DNA of 64,000 bases from Oceanisphaera marina (GCF_014643915.1 NZ_BMKE01000009.1:55948-119947), one strand, 5' to 3'; numbered from the stretch's first letter, positions 16,744-24,669 are shown. Translations and numbers: made by a program. Notes: generated by a model not told the origin, from the letters alone.

Positions 16744-19169
16744 TCCAGCCCCATGGCTTTTAAGTGGCCTGCCACTTTATCACTCAGGTTTTCTACCGAT
16801 TGGGTGATGGTTGGCAGTGGTTCGCTGTAGCGCTCTTCCAGCTCTTTGACACGATTGGCCAGTTGCTGGGTCACGCGCTCGATTTCAGCGACGATATTGC
16901 TTTCAAGCGTTGCCAGCCATTTATCATCCACAATCAGGGATTTGATCTCTTCGATGCTGAGTTGGGGGTATTGCTTACATACCGCTAAATCGAGCGCGTC
17001 TTGCGCTTCTTTGAGGGCTTTTTTGGCTTCAAACTCGGCATCAAACAGTTTTTTAGCTTGTTTTAGCGCGGCTTTTTCATCGGGATCGGTGGCCAGTTTC
17101 AAACGTGCCGTGACTGTGGCTTTGGTGACTTTGTCTTTGTCGTTCAGCGCATCATTCAGCAAACCGTCTTCGCCACCGCCGGAGCCTGATGAAGAGTTTT
17201 CTTCCAGATAGGTTTCTAGCGCTTGGCTAGCACTATCAAGTAGCGATTGCAGGTGATCCACTTTGGCTTGTTCTTCGGCAAAAAAGCGCGCCACGATTAA
17301 CGCAGGCGGGATAAGTTCAGCTTTGTATTTGGCTTTGCCAATCACTAGATCAGGTGTTTCTTTGAGCTTTTCGCCTTTATTCACCACCAATTCACGCAGT
17401 ACCTTGCCCGCTGGCCAGCCGTCTTGCACTAGCACGTATACATCGTCTTGCATGGACTCCGCCCAGTAGTCCATCAGGATCTGGTAGATATCGTATTTAC
17501 TCAGCAGTGAATTGTGGGAATAGCTTTCTAATAGATCTTCGCTGATACGGTGAATAATTTGTTTAGGCAATTCACTTTGTTCAATGCCTTGCAGGTTTGA
17601 ACGCTGCGCCCACTCGGTAAAGGGCACTAGGCTTTGTGCGGCAAAGGTTTTGAACTCGTTATGGTTAAGGATGGTGCTTTTCACCTCGGAGGCTTTCACC
17701 AAGGCTTGGCTATAACCTTCACGGGCATTTTCAAATAACGTTGCTCGAATACTCGGGAATACTTGCCAGAAGCACTCTAAGGCATCGATGTCGCGGTTTG
17801 GAATGCCGCCTTGCAGATGGGCGCTTAAATCGTGCAGGTCTTCCGGCTCGCTGGAGTCGATATAACGGGGAATATTCAGGTTGTAGTCGTTACCGGCGAT
17901 TTCACTGAGCGGCACCATGCGCGAGTAACGCGGCAGTTCTAGCTGCTTGGTAAAGACATCGACAATTTTATGAATATCTTGGCTGCGCAGGCGGTTTTTA
18001 TTGCCGTCTTTGGCAAAACCTTTGCTGGCATCGACCATAAAGATTCCTTTCCTTGCCTGCGCGTGCTCTTTGTCGATGACGATAATACAGGCAGGAATGC
18101 CGGTGCCGTAAAACAGGTTTGCCGGTAAGCCGATAATGCCTTTGATATAACCTTGTTTAATCAGGTTTTCACGAATACGCGCCTCGGCATTGCCACGGAA
18201 CAAAACACCATGAGGCAGAATGACTGCGCCTTTACCCGTACTTTTTAGGCTTTTAATGATGTGCAGCAAAAATGTGTAGTCGCCGTTTTTCTCCGGCGGA
18301 ATGCCCCAATTGAAACGGCCAAACTCGTCGTCGTTCGGGTTAATGCCACTGGTCCAGTTTTTGTTGGAAAACGGCGGGTTGGCTACCGCAAAATCAAAGG
18401 TCTTTAATTGGCCGTTTGCCTCTTTCCACTGGGGGTCGGCAATAGTATTGCCTTTCCAAATTTTGGCGGTGGCGTTGTTGTGCAGGATCATGTTCATACG
18501 CGCCAAGGCACTGGTGGCGTTGTCCATCTCCTGGCCAAAAATACTCAAGCCACGCGGCGCTTCATCACTGGCTTTTAGCAACAGCGAGCCCGAACCACAG
18601 GTTGGGTCGTAGACGGTGGCATCTTGCGAGGTATTGCTATCAATACCAATCACTTTAGAGAGGATGCGCGATACTTCCGATGGCGTATAAAACTGGCCTT
18701 TGGATTTGCCCGATTCGGTGGCAAAGTGGCGCATCAAGTATTCGTAAGCATCACCCAGTAAGTCATCGCCATCGGCGCGGTTATCACCAAGGTTTAGCCC
18801 TTCAAAAATGCCGACTAACTTGCCCAGCCGATCAACCATCTCTTTGCCTTTGCCAAGCTTGTCTTCATCGTTGAAGTCGGCAACGTCTATCACGCCCTTT
18901 AGGTCGTTTTCTTCGGCCAAGGCGCTGATGACTTTGTTGATTTTGTCGCCAATTTCTTTGTCGCCTTTCAGGGCAACCATATCGTCAAAGCTGGCACCTG
19001 GCGGCACTACAATCATGCCGTAAGGGTCGCCTTTGTACTTATCAGAGACATACTTCATAAAGAGCATGGTCAGCACATAGTCTTTGTACTGGCTGGCATC
19101 CATACCGCCGCGCAGCTCGTCACAGCTAGCCCAAAGGGAAGAGTAAAGTTCGGTTTTCTTAATGGCCAT
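16731..19169 (-). CDS. hsdM: Type I restriction-modification DNA methyltransferase subunit
   Basis: An 812-residue N6-adenine methyltransferase subunit. The N-terminal helical domain reads SSLWASCDELRGGMDASQYKDYVLTMLFMKYVSDKY. The SAM site is VYDPTCGSGSLLLKA (about residue 190) and the catalytic motif is ANPPFSNK (about 265). The protein is about 280 residues longer than E. coli HsdM. The extra C-terminal region contains a Ser/Gly-rich linker (ENSSSGSGGGEDG) and long charged helices, as in other long HsdM proteins. It is the first enzyme gene of the operon, nine bases after the small HTH gene, and ends overlapping the DUF1016 gene. Confidence 0.95.
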   Translation of the reverse strand: MAIKKTELYSSLWASCDELRGGMDASQYKDYVLTMLFMKYVSDKYKGDPYGMIVVPPGASFDDMVALKGDKEIGDKINKVISALAEENDLKGVIDVADFNDEDKLGKGKEMVDRLGKLVGIFEGLNLGDNRADGDDLLGDAYEYLMRHFATESGKSKGQFYTPSEVSRILSKVIGIDSNTSQDATVYDPTCGSGSLLLKASDEAPRGLSIFGQEMDNATSALARMNMILHNNATAKIWKGNTIADPQWKEANGQLKTFDFAVANPPFSNKNWTSGINPNDDEFGRFNWGIPPEKNGDYTFLLHIIKSLKSTGKGAVILPHGVLFRGNAEARIRENLIKQGYIKGIIGLPANLFYGTGIPACIIVIDKEHAQARKGIFMVDASKGFAKDGNKNRLRSQDIHKIVDVFTKQLELPRYSRMVPLSEIAGNDYNLNIPRYIDSSEPEDLHDLSAHLQGGIPNRDIDALECFWQVFPSIRATLFENAREGYSQALVKASEVKSTILNHNEFKTFAAQSLVPFTEWAQRSNLQGIEQSELPKQIIHRISEDLLESYSHNSLLSKYDIYQILMDYWAESMQDDVYVLVQDGWPAGKVLRELVVNKGEKLKETPDLVIGKAKYKAELIPPALIVARFFAEEQAKVDHLQSLLDSASQALETYLEENSSSGSGGGEDGLLNDALNDKDKVTKATVTARLKLATDPDEKAALKQAKKLFDAEFEAKKALKEAQDALDLAVCKQYPQLSIEEIKSLIVDDKWLATLESNIVAEIERVTQQLANRVKELEERYSEPLPTITQSVENLSDKVAGHLKAMGLEWAV

Positions 19170-19178
19170 TTGGGTTCC

Positions 19179-19403
19179 TTAATCTTTCATCGTCTGGCTT
19201 TTGGCCGGAATATGTTCCAATAATTGGTTTAACTCGCAGTTAAACAAACTGCACAGCTTATCGAGCGCCTCTAAGTCCACCTTAAGCGCGGTTTCTTTGT
19301 ACAGTAGCGTGACGGTGGTACGGCTGAGGCCGGTTTCTCGCATCACGTCGCTAATGCGCATTTTTCTCTCACCCATTAATCGGGCTAGGTGGCAGCGGAT
19401 CAT
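19179..19403 (-). CDS. Small XRE/Cro-type regulator heading the restriction operon
   Basis: A 74-residue HTH protein (MRISDVMRETGLSRTTVTLLYKETALKVDLEALDKLCSLFNCELNQLLEH). It starts after GGAGAGAGC, a good ribosome-binding site, and ends nine bases before hsdM. Its size and position fit a controller protein that delays or limits restriction-modification expression when the island enters a new host. A palindrome at 19,482-19,496 is its likely target. Confidence 0.82.
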   Translation of the reverse strand: MIRCHLARLMGERKMRISDVMRETGLSRTTVTLLYKETALKVDLEALDKLCSLFNCELNQLLEHIPAKSQTMKD

Positions 19404-19481
19404 GCTCTCTCCACGGTGTTTTCTTAACCATAAACTTGGGGATTTTTCACTGTTGCTTACCCTACCACGATTATGATTATT

Positions 19482-19496
19482 CTCAACTTATTTGAG
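19482..19496. promoter_or_regulatory. Probable operator of the restriction-operon regulator
   Basis: CTCAA and TTGAG flank the five bases CTTAT. A further ATTGAG half-site lies just beyond (about 19,509-19,514). The palindrome lies about 80 bases upstream of the regulator start on the minus strand, in an AT-rich stretch suitable for the operon promoter. Assignment is inferred from position. Confidence 0.45.
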
Positions 19497-19641
19497 TTAA
19501 AACCAAATAATTGAGCGAATTTGTTATTCGTTCGGTGCTGGTTGTTGGTACGCTAACGGTTCACGGGAATGCCTCTAGCGGTATTGTCTGTGTTGGACTT
19601 CAAGCATCGCTAGCTATTTATGTTGACTGGCGGTGCACTGC

Positions 19642-19674
19642 AAGGCGACAAGCCCACGCAGGGGTCATCGCCTT
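19642..19674. terminator. Hairpin just after the DUF927 gene
   Basis: AAGGCGA (19,642-19,648) pairs with TCGCCTT (19,668-19,674), directly after the stop of the DUF927 gene on the minus strand. On the plus strand it is followed by a short T-run. It may separate the DUF927 transcript from the restriction operon promoter. The loop is long, so this is tentative. Confidence 0.35.
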
Positions 19675-19675
19675 T

Positions 19676-21418
19676 TTAGTCATCCAAGATGCTGCCTTTC
19701 ACACAGTACATTCGTGGGCGTGTGTTGTCGGGCAGGCTGACTTTGCGCTGTGGTCGGTTGCCATCGGGGACTAGGTAGCCTGCGGCCATCAGTGCTTTGG
19801 CAGCGCGATCTGGGCTTAGGCCTTCGGTGGCTTCACGCCAGCCAGTTGGGTAAAACAGGTAGAGGGTTTGTGGGCCTGTAGAATCAAGCCAACCCGCGCG
19901 TTGGCGTACTTGACTGCTGTAACCGGTTTGTTTGGGCGTAAAGCGGCTTTCGCCATGCTGCTCAATAAAGCTGCGCACCTGGCGAATCGCTTGTTGGTCT
20001 TCATTGGCGGCCACGCCACCGCGGGCAAGTATCCATTGGTTAAGCTGGCTTAAACAGGCAGCTTCGACACTTTGGGTTGGCCAATCGAGCACCTTGGCCT
20101 GAATCGCTAACAGGCCTGCACTAGCCAGTAAGGCAAACTTTTCGGCGACCCGGCGCACTTGGCCGTCGGCCTCGTCAGGCAAGCTGGCTAAAAAGCGTTG
20201 GCGTACATTTTGGAAAACGGGTCGCACCTGCGCGCTGTGCTGCGTTAAATACCGTAACCAGTCCAAGGCCAAGCAGCCGTAGTGTTGGCGACTTTGCTGT
20301 TTTAGGTGATCGGCTAAATCGGCGGCGTTCATACCATGACTCTGGTTAAACACGCCCATTTGCGCTCCGGCATCGGCACTGAGATCAATCACGCGCACTT
20401 GCTGCCCCGCTTTTACGCGCTTGCCAATACTGGCAAGGTGGCTTTCAAGCGTCACTTCGCCAGTAGATAAAAACACCAAACGCCAACGCACGGGTAAGCG
20501 CATTTCACCGTATTTGCCTGCACGGGTTTTACCTTGGCCATTGGCAAGCATGTAAGCGACATCACCTGCCTCTTTTGGGTCAACTTCGCCCATTTCATCG
20601 AGCGCCAGCAAGGCATCGTTATGCGCTAATGCTGTGCCTTCTAAACCGTTGGCCGTGGCGCGCCAACTGTGGCGCAGCTGATTAGGCTCGCCCCACACCG
20701 ATAATGCCGGATACAGCGCCGCAGTTTTACCAGTACTGCTGGCACCGTAGAGGTGTAAACCAAAACCATCCACCCCACATAAATGCAATAAAGGTGCGGC
20801 CAGTGCAGCACAAACACCAACGATTAATAACGGGTTATCCAGACAATAACGGCCAACGTGCTGCCGCCAACTGTCGCTACTACCTTGTTGAATAAAGCCT
20901 TCTATCGGGTGCATGGTTTGCAGCACCATGCGCGGGTTGTTACTGTGTTCGCTTGGGTAAAAGGTGAGGCGCGGATGCACATAAGCGTGGTGATGCCAGC
21001 CAATGCAGTTCACGCTGATGGCCTTTTGCGTGGCCAGTTCGCCCATTTGTTGAATAAATAGCGAGAGCAACTGCCGCGCTTTGACACTGTTGCTTAGCCG
21101 CATGCCTCGGCTGAGTAGAATTCGGCGGTACTCGCTGCCATCTCCGGCCAATAGTTCTGCGGGCATAGCCCAATAGCGATGGCGATTGTCATCGTCTAAC
21201 CAGTGCAATAAATAGCCGTAGTTGTCCCCTTGCGGATCGCGGGTGCGAGCAGCAACTTGCAGCCAAGAGCAGATTTTGACTGGGCTATCTTGCCCTGCCG
21301 GTTGCATCACCAGCCAGTTTTGCGCGTTATAGGCAAAACCAGCCGGTAATGTTGGCACTTTGCTATGCATATCACTGGAAGGTAGTTGGTTTGATGCTGA
21401 TGGTTTATCCACGGCCAT
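19676..21418 (-). CDS. DUF927-domain helicase/primase-like ATPase
   Basis: A 580-residue protein of the DUF927 family, common in P4-like islands, where it is related to the helicase part of replication proteins. It has Walker A GASSTGKTAALYP (about residue 240), Walker B LLALDEMGEVD (about 290), and a sensor-like RLVFLSTGEVTLESHL. The preferred start is ATG 21,418; an in-frame TTG at 21,445 would overlap the AlpA gene by 41 bases instead of 14. The gene follows and overlaps the AlpA-type gene, so the two form one operon. A role in island replication or copy control after excision is plausible but unproven. Confidence 0.82.
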   Translation of the reverse strand: MAVDKPSASNQLPSSDMHSKVPTLPAGFAYNAQNWLVMQPAGQDSPVKICSWLQVAARTRDPQGDNYGYLLHWLDDDNRHRYWAMPAELLAGDGSEYRRILLSRGMRLSNSVKARQLLSLFIQQMGELATQKAISVNCIGWHHHAYVHPRLTFYPSEHSNNPRMVLQTMHPIEGFIQQGSSDSWRQHVGRYCLDNPLLIVGVCAALAAPLLHLCGVDGFGLHLYGASSTGKTAALYPALSVWGEPNQLRHSWRATANGLEGTALAHNDALLALDEMGEVDPKEAGDVAYMLANGQGKTRAGKYGEMRLPVRWRLVFLSTGEVTLESHLASIGKRVKAGQQVRVIDLSADAGAQMGVFNQSHGMNAADLADHLKQQSRQHYGCLALDWLRYLTQHSAQVRPVFQNVRQRFLASLPDEADGQVRRVAEKFALLASAGLLAIQAKVLDWPTQSVEAACLSQLNQWILARGGVAANEDQQAIRQVRSFIEQHGESRFTPKQTGYSSQVRQRAGWLDSTGPQTLYLFYPTGWREATEGLSPDRAAKALMAAGYLVPDGNRPQRKVSLPDNTRPRMYCVKGSILDD

Positions 21419-21647
21419 AAGCAGCACCGATACGGCGGGTTTCAATCCACTGGTCGATATCGCTTTCTAACCAGCCCACGGCACGCGCACCAATACGAAT
21501 GGATCGCGGAAATTCACCGTTGGCCATCAGGGCATAAATGGTGCTGCGGCCAAAGCCTGTTTTGGCCTTTACCTCGGGCAAGCGCAAAATCCGCTGCTGA
21601 CGCGCTGGGTGCACTGAGTTTGTGGGTGACTGTGTGGTTGGGTTCAT
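21405..21647 (-). CDS. AlpA-family regulator / candidate excisionase
   Basis: An 80-residue winged-HTH protein of the AlpA/MerR type (ILRLPEVKAKTGFGRSTIYALMANGEFPRSIRIGARAVGWLESDIDQWIETR). AlpA-like proteins activate or direct excision of integrated islands; in yicC-targeting islands a small factor of this kind acts as directionality factor. ATG 21,647 follows AGGAAG at good spacing, which is why I prefer it over the GTG at 21,662. It overlaps the DUF927 gene. Confidence 0.88.
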   Translation of the reverse strand: MNPTTQSPTNSVHPARQQRILRLPEVKAKTGFGRSTIYALMANGEFPRSIRIGARAVGWLESDIDQWIETRRIGAAYGRG

Positions 21648-21946
21648 CGTTTGCTTCCTCACTGATCTGTTAAGTTCAGTTAGGAGTTTGCCAGTGCTAA
21701 ACGGACGCAGTAGGCAGATAAATGCTCAGATCGTGCAGCTTTCTGAGGGTACAGGTCGCTACTTGCCCCAGTATTTACATAATGCCCCAAGTCATAAATA
21801 CCCTGTGGGCAGGGTTAATGTGCGGCTAAGTGGCGTGAATTAACGCTTTGCCCAGACTGCCCCAAAAGCCCAAAGAACAGCGTACTGCTTTGAAGTTTCC
21901 TACTCAAAACTCGGTTTTGGTGAGTCGTATGGATGGAGTGTTTATA

Positions 21947-22003
21947 TGTCGAGTGTATCGACACACAAGAAAGACATGTCGAAAAAACAGTAAAAATCGA
22001 CAT
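21947..22003. promoter_or_regulatory. Four TGTCGA half-sites in two inverted pairs
   Basis: TGTCGA (21,947-21,952) faces TCGACA (21,958-21,963). ATGTCGA (21,976-21,982) faces TCGACAT (21,997-22,003). They lie in the 477-base divergent gap between the AlpA gene and the plus-strand HTH gene, where no convincing gene was found. They probably bind a regulator controlling excision or the DUF927 operon. Confidence 0.5.
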
Positions 22004-22073
22004 GACCAGCTCAGATCTTGGCTCACATTACTTCGAGGGATGGCAATTTATTGCTTTACAACTTGAAGATAAA

Positions 22074-22124
22074 AGTGAAACTATAATTTCACTAAATTAA
22101 TATTTAAGAAAATATAGTTTCACT
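22074..22124. promoter_or_regulatory. Operator touching the start codon of the HTH gene
   Basis: AGTGAAACTATA (22,074-22,085) is the exact reverse complement of TATAGTTTCACT (22,113-22,124), and a partial copy, TATAATTTCACT, lies between them at 22,082-22,093. The right arm ends on the base before ATG 22,125. The pattern is typical of an autorepressor binding over its own promoter. It leaves no room for a ribosome-binding site, so the mRNA may be leaderless. Confidence 0.6.
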
Positions 22125-22439
22125 ATGGATACTGTCGAGCCAAAATCAAAACGCACTGCGGTCATATTCCCTAGACAAAGGAAGATGTTAAACATCTTGG
22201 GCGAAAACTTAACATTGGCGATGAAGAGACGCGGCATTACTCAAGAAATGATGCATAGTAGGACAGGGATTTCTAAGCCAACACTACGTAAAATATCAAA
22301 AGGTGATCCTTCCGTTTCACTTGGTCACTACGTTAAGGTTTTGGCAGTCCTAGGCTTGTTAGACGACCTAACCAAGGTTGCCCGTGATGACGAGCTGGGA
22401 AGAAAGCTGCAAGACATCCAATTGCTGAATAAAAAATAA
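22125..22439 (+). CDS. XRE-family HTH regulator, possibly an orphan antitoxin
   Basis: A 104-residue protein with an HTH at about residues 24-80 (LGENLTLAMKRRGITQEMMHSRTGISKPTLRKISKGDPSVSLGHYVKVLAVLGL) and a charged helical tail (ARDDELGRKLQDIQLLN). It resembles antitoxins of the HipB/HigA type, but no toxin gene follows on the same strand. The strong palindrome ending at its start codon suggests autoregulation. It could be a general repressor of the island or the survivor of a broken toxin-antitoxin pair. Confidence 0.75.
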   Translation: MDTVEPKSKRTAVIFPRQRKMLNILGENLTLAMKRRGITQEMMHSRTGISKPTLRKISKGDPSVSLGHYVKVLAVLGLLDDLTKVARDDELGRKLQDIQLLNKK

Positions 22440-22546
22440 GTGCAGTAGTAGCCCATATCCACATGACTAAAACTTGGCCAGCAAGGTCAGCTTCAGAGAA
22501 GAAAGATAGCTATTAAAGGGCTGTTTTATACTCAATAAGAACCAAA

Positions 22547-22603
22547 TTACACTTTTATGCGCATAAAAATGTAAAATTCCGCACTTTTATGCGCGTAAAA
22601 GTG
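22547..22603. promoter_or_regulatory. Two tandem near-palindromes around CTTTTATGCGC, no adjacent gene
   Basis: A 28-base near-palindrome at 22,547-22,574 and a 22-base one at 22,582-22,603 each have one mismatch. Both share ACTTTTATGCGC. Their centres are 32 bases apart, about three helical turns, as expected for cooperative repressor binding. They lie in the 302-base gap between the HTH gene and hipA, both of which end here, so no promoter is needed and the operators look orphaned. Confidence 0.55.
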
Positions 22604-22741
22604 TGCAATACAAGTTGAGTACTCGTCTATGCGTTTTACCGAACGGGGGAATGCAGAGGTTGGAGGTCTACACAAAGTGACTTTATAGGTAACAACCTGT
22701 AGACCTTGTATTTATTGTGAATTGAAAAGTTTGTTTTACTT

Positions 22742-24091
22742 TCATTGAAAAAGCGCTGCATTTTCCTGTTTGCGCTGATCCAATGTCTTAGCAATTGCAG
22801 ATACTGTGGTTTTGCTAACCCCTTGCTGCTGTGCCAGATACGTAAATTGGCTGATGGCTTCTGCGACTTCTTCAATGACTTGCCTTGCATCATTCCAATT
22901 CGAAAAGCCAGCACTGGTAGCAAGTTTTTGCATCACCTTAAGTGGTGGCGCTTTGCCATAACCGCCGAATGCAGTGGCGTGTTCGTTGAATGGATGTGGG
23001 CTGTAAGTAACATCGTAAAAAGGTGCAGGGTTCCATTGACCGTCATCCGCTTGCAAAAACGCCCAGTTTTTACTGTGGTCGTCTTGGTTAGACGACAGCA
23101 GGTTAAAAACGGCACGGCGAAATTGCAGCTGTCCAGCCGCTGGCGATTTACACAACTGACGGCTAGCTTTAATTAAATCAATGTAATCTAAACTTGGCGT
23201 TCGAAAGTCTGCATCCATCAGCCCGCAAGCGCTGTGCATATGCAATCGACCTGAACTGCGATTGCCGCTTAAATTGGTCTGCTCCGTGACATAATCAAAA
23301 CGCTTAAGCGCCAACCAGGCAGACGCACCGCTGGTAGGTGGTGCTTCAATGAGTTGCCAAACTGGTGGTTGACACTTAGCAAGTTCTGCCATTTGTAAAT
23401 AAACCGCCTCGCACACACCTTCTTCATGGCCGAGCGCGAGATTTTTCGAGGTAAATTTAATCAGCCACGCCTCATCACTAGGCTTTGCAACGGTTCGACA
23501 ATGCTGAGTTTCCCCAGCAGGCATATAAATCTGTGCCTTGGGTCTTGCCCCACCCGAACTACCACCCGCGACTAATGCAGCCAACACCTGTTGAGTATGC
23601 CCATCTAACTCATCGTGATTATCATCCATATAATCTGACATTGAAGCATCGAACAGCGTTTGCGCTGCTAAGCCTAAAGTAGCTAGATCAATATCGGTGT
23701 TCGTCGTGGTTGAAAACTCAGACACCGGAGAAAAAGACAGCGACCCCATGCCTTTATCACCGACAAAGGCCAGCCGGTCCATCGCCGTTAATTGATTTGG
23801 CAAAATGCCCTTTTGCCGGAAAATACGATCTTGCAACAGCATGCCCCAGCCATCGGGCAAACAATCTCCAAATACGCCATGTACACCTTGGTGCGGCGCT
23901 TTAGGTGCGACTTGAACTTGCACGTTCGCTTGCAAGGTAAAAGGTGATAAGTTGCCAAACTGCTGCAAATAGCTGTCTGCATACTGAAAAAAAACGCCTT
24001 GTCGATTCTGCGCCAAGACCCCTACTACAACCTGCTCACCTGAGCTTAATGTACGAGTTACCATGAGTTTTTGAATGGGTTTAAAAGGCAT
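22742..24091 (-). CDS. hipA: Second HipA-type kinase
   Basis: A 449-residue HipA-family protein, different in sequence from the one at 2,360. The N-terminal part has NRQGVFFQYADSYL and GVFGDCLPDGWGMLLQDR. The kinase core shows GGSSGGARPKAQIY (Gly-rich loop), WLIKFTSKN (Lys), EGVCEAVYLQMAEL, the catalytic loop NQDDHSKNWAFL and the metal site APFYDVTYS. All catalytic residues appear present. It overlaps the upstream HTH gene by 11 bases. It is probably the toxin of an addiction module guarding the right end of the island. Confidence 0.92.
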   Translation of the reverse strand: MPFKPIQKLMVTRTLSSGEQVVVGVLAQNRQGVFFQYADSYLQQFGNLSPFTLQANVQVQVAPKAPHQGVHGVFGDCLPDGWGMLLQDRIFRQKGILPNQLTAMDRLAFVGDKGMGSLSFSPVSEFSTTTNTDIDLATLGLAAQTLFDASMSDYMDDNHDELDGHTQQVLAALVAGGSSGGARPKAQIYMPAGETQHCRTVAKPSDEAWLIKFTSKNLALGHEEGVCEAVYLQMAELAKCQPPVWQLIEAPPTSGASAWLALKRFDYVTEQTNLSGNRSSGRLHMHSACGLMDADFRTPSLDYIDLIKASRQLCKSPAAGQLQFRRAVFNLLSSNQDDHSKNWAFLQADDGQWNPAPFYDVTYSPHPFNEHATAFGGYGKAPPLKVMQKLATSAGFSNWNDARQVIEEVAEAISQFTYLAQQQGVSKTTVSAIAKTLDQRKQENAALFQ

Positions 24092-24371
24092 CTTTTAGCA
24101 CCTCATCAATACTAGAGGGCATAGTGACCCGTTCTTTGCTAGGTTGTGTGAGTTGATAGAGCCTCTCTAGCGAGTCAAGTGTTTGCCAAAGCAACAACAA
24201 TTGGCGAAATGAAATTTGCCCGGTCAACTCAAACTTCTTAATGGTGGCCGCAGGTACGCAGCTTCGCTCTGCCAGTGCAGCGCGTGATAGCTTTGCTTTG
24301 TGGCGTAACTCCCGCAAATAAGCCGCATAAGCTTGGCTTACATCGGTATCATCAAGTAAGGTAAAATTCAT
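24081..24371 (-). CDS. hipB: HipB-like antitoxin for the second HipA
   Basis: A 96-residue HTH protein (YLRELRHKAKLSRAALAERSCVPAATIKKFELTGQISFRQLLLLWQTLDSLERL) that overlaps the hipA start by 11 bases. I choose ATG 24,371 because the alternative ATG 24,404 would lie on top of one of two similar operator boxes (24,387-24,402 and 24,428-24,443); with the downstream start both boxes stay upstream. The tail PSSIDEVLKDAF is probably the flexible segment that reaches the kinase. Confidence 0.82.
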   Translation of the reverse strand: MNFTLLDDTDVSQAYAAYLRELRHKAKLSRAALAERSCVPAATIKKFELTGQISFRQLLLLWQTLDSLERLYQLTQPSKERVTMPSSIDEVLKDAF

Positions 24372-24386
24372 CCGCAAAGACCAAAT

Positions 24387-24443
24387 GGACACAGTTATAT
24401 CCATTATAGCGAAATAAAGCAGAAAGTGGACACTATTGTATCC
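24387..24443. promoter_or_regulatory. Paired HipB operator boxes
   Basis: GGACACAGTTATATCC (24,387-24,402) and GGACACTATTGTATCC (24,428-24,443) are 16-base boxes starting 41 bases apart, about four helical turns. Each has GGA and TCC ends, like the TATCC/GGATA half-sites of the classical HipB operator. They probably mediate autorepression of this hipBA pair. Confidence 0.65.
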
Positions 24444-24578
24444 ATAAACAAGTAGAGTGTTGAAAAATCACTCGATAAAGCCCTTCAAAACTGCTATTTT
24501 TAGACCCTAACAGCAGCATAAAAACGGCACTGTTTTTCCATTGCCAACCACTAAGATTCAGTAAAAGCCAGAGGCAAA

Positions 24579-24600
24579 TGGTGGGCAGTTTGGTGGGCAA
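24579..24600 (+). repeat. Right-end integrase arm-site pair
   Basis: TGGTGGGCAG at 24,579-24,588 and TGGTGGGCAA at 24,591-24,600 lie in the same orientation with the same 12-base spacing as the left-end pair. They are about 70 bases inside the right junction. The rest of 24,405-24,796 holds the HipB operators, attR, the original yicC terminator and the leader of the next gene. Confidence 0.65.
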
Positions 24601-24669
24601 ACAGGCATTTTTGAACGGTTTATTCTCGGTAAGTTATTGAGTTTGTTAGGGTCTAGGCCGCTACTCAAT

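Larger units (their letters stand above)
228..24669. mobile_element. Integrative genomic island in the 3' end of yicC carrying defence and toxin-antitoxin genes
   Basis: The element is bounded by duplicated yicC tails, has a tyrosine integrase at its left end and an AlpA-type regulator near its right end, and carries repeated TGGTGGGCAG motifs at both ends. Its genes (type I restriction, two HipBA pairs, HigBA, a TOTE remnant) are accessory, and its base composition is poorer in GC than the flanking core. The yicC 3' end is the known target of the mobilisable genomic islands that depend on SXT/R391 conjugative elements, so this may be a relative. No conjugation genes are visible, so any transfer would need a helper. 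Exact ends depend on where the crossover lies. Confidence 0.85.

Noticed and set aside
21848-22066. 72-residue open frame upstream of the HTH gene
   Set aside because: It overlaps the TGTCGA operator cluster and has irregular composition and no initiation signal.
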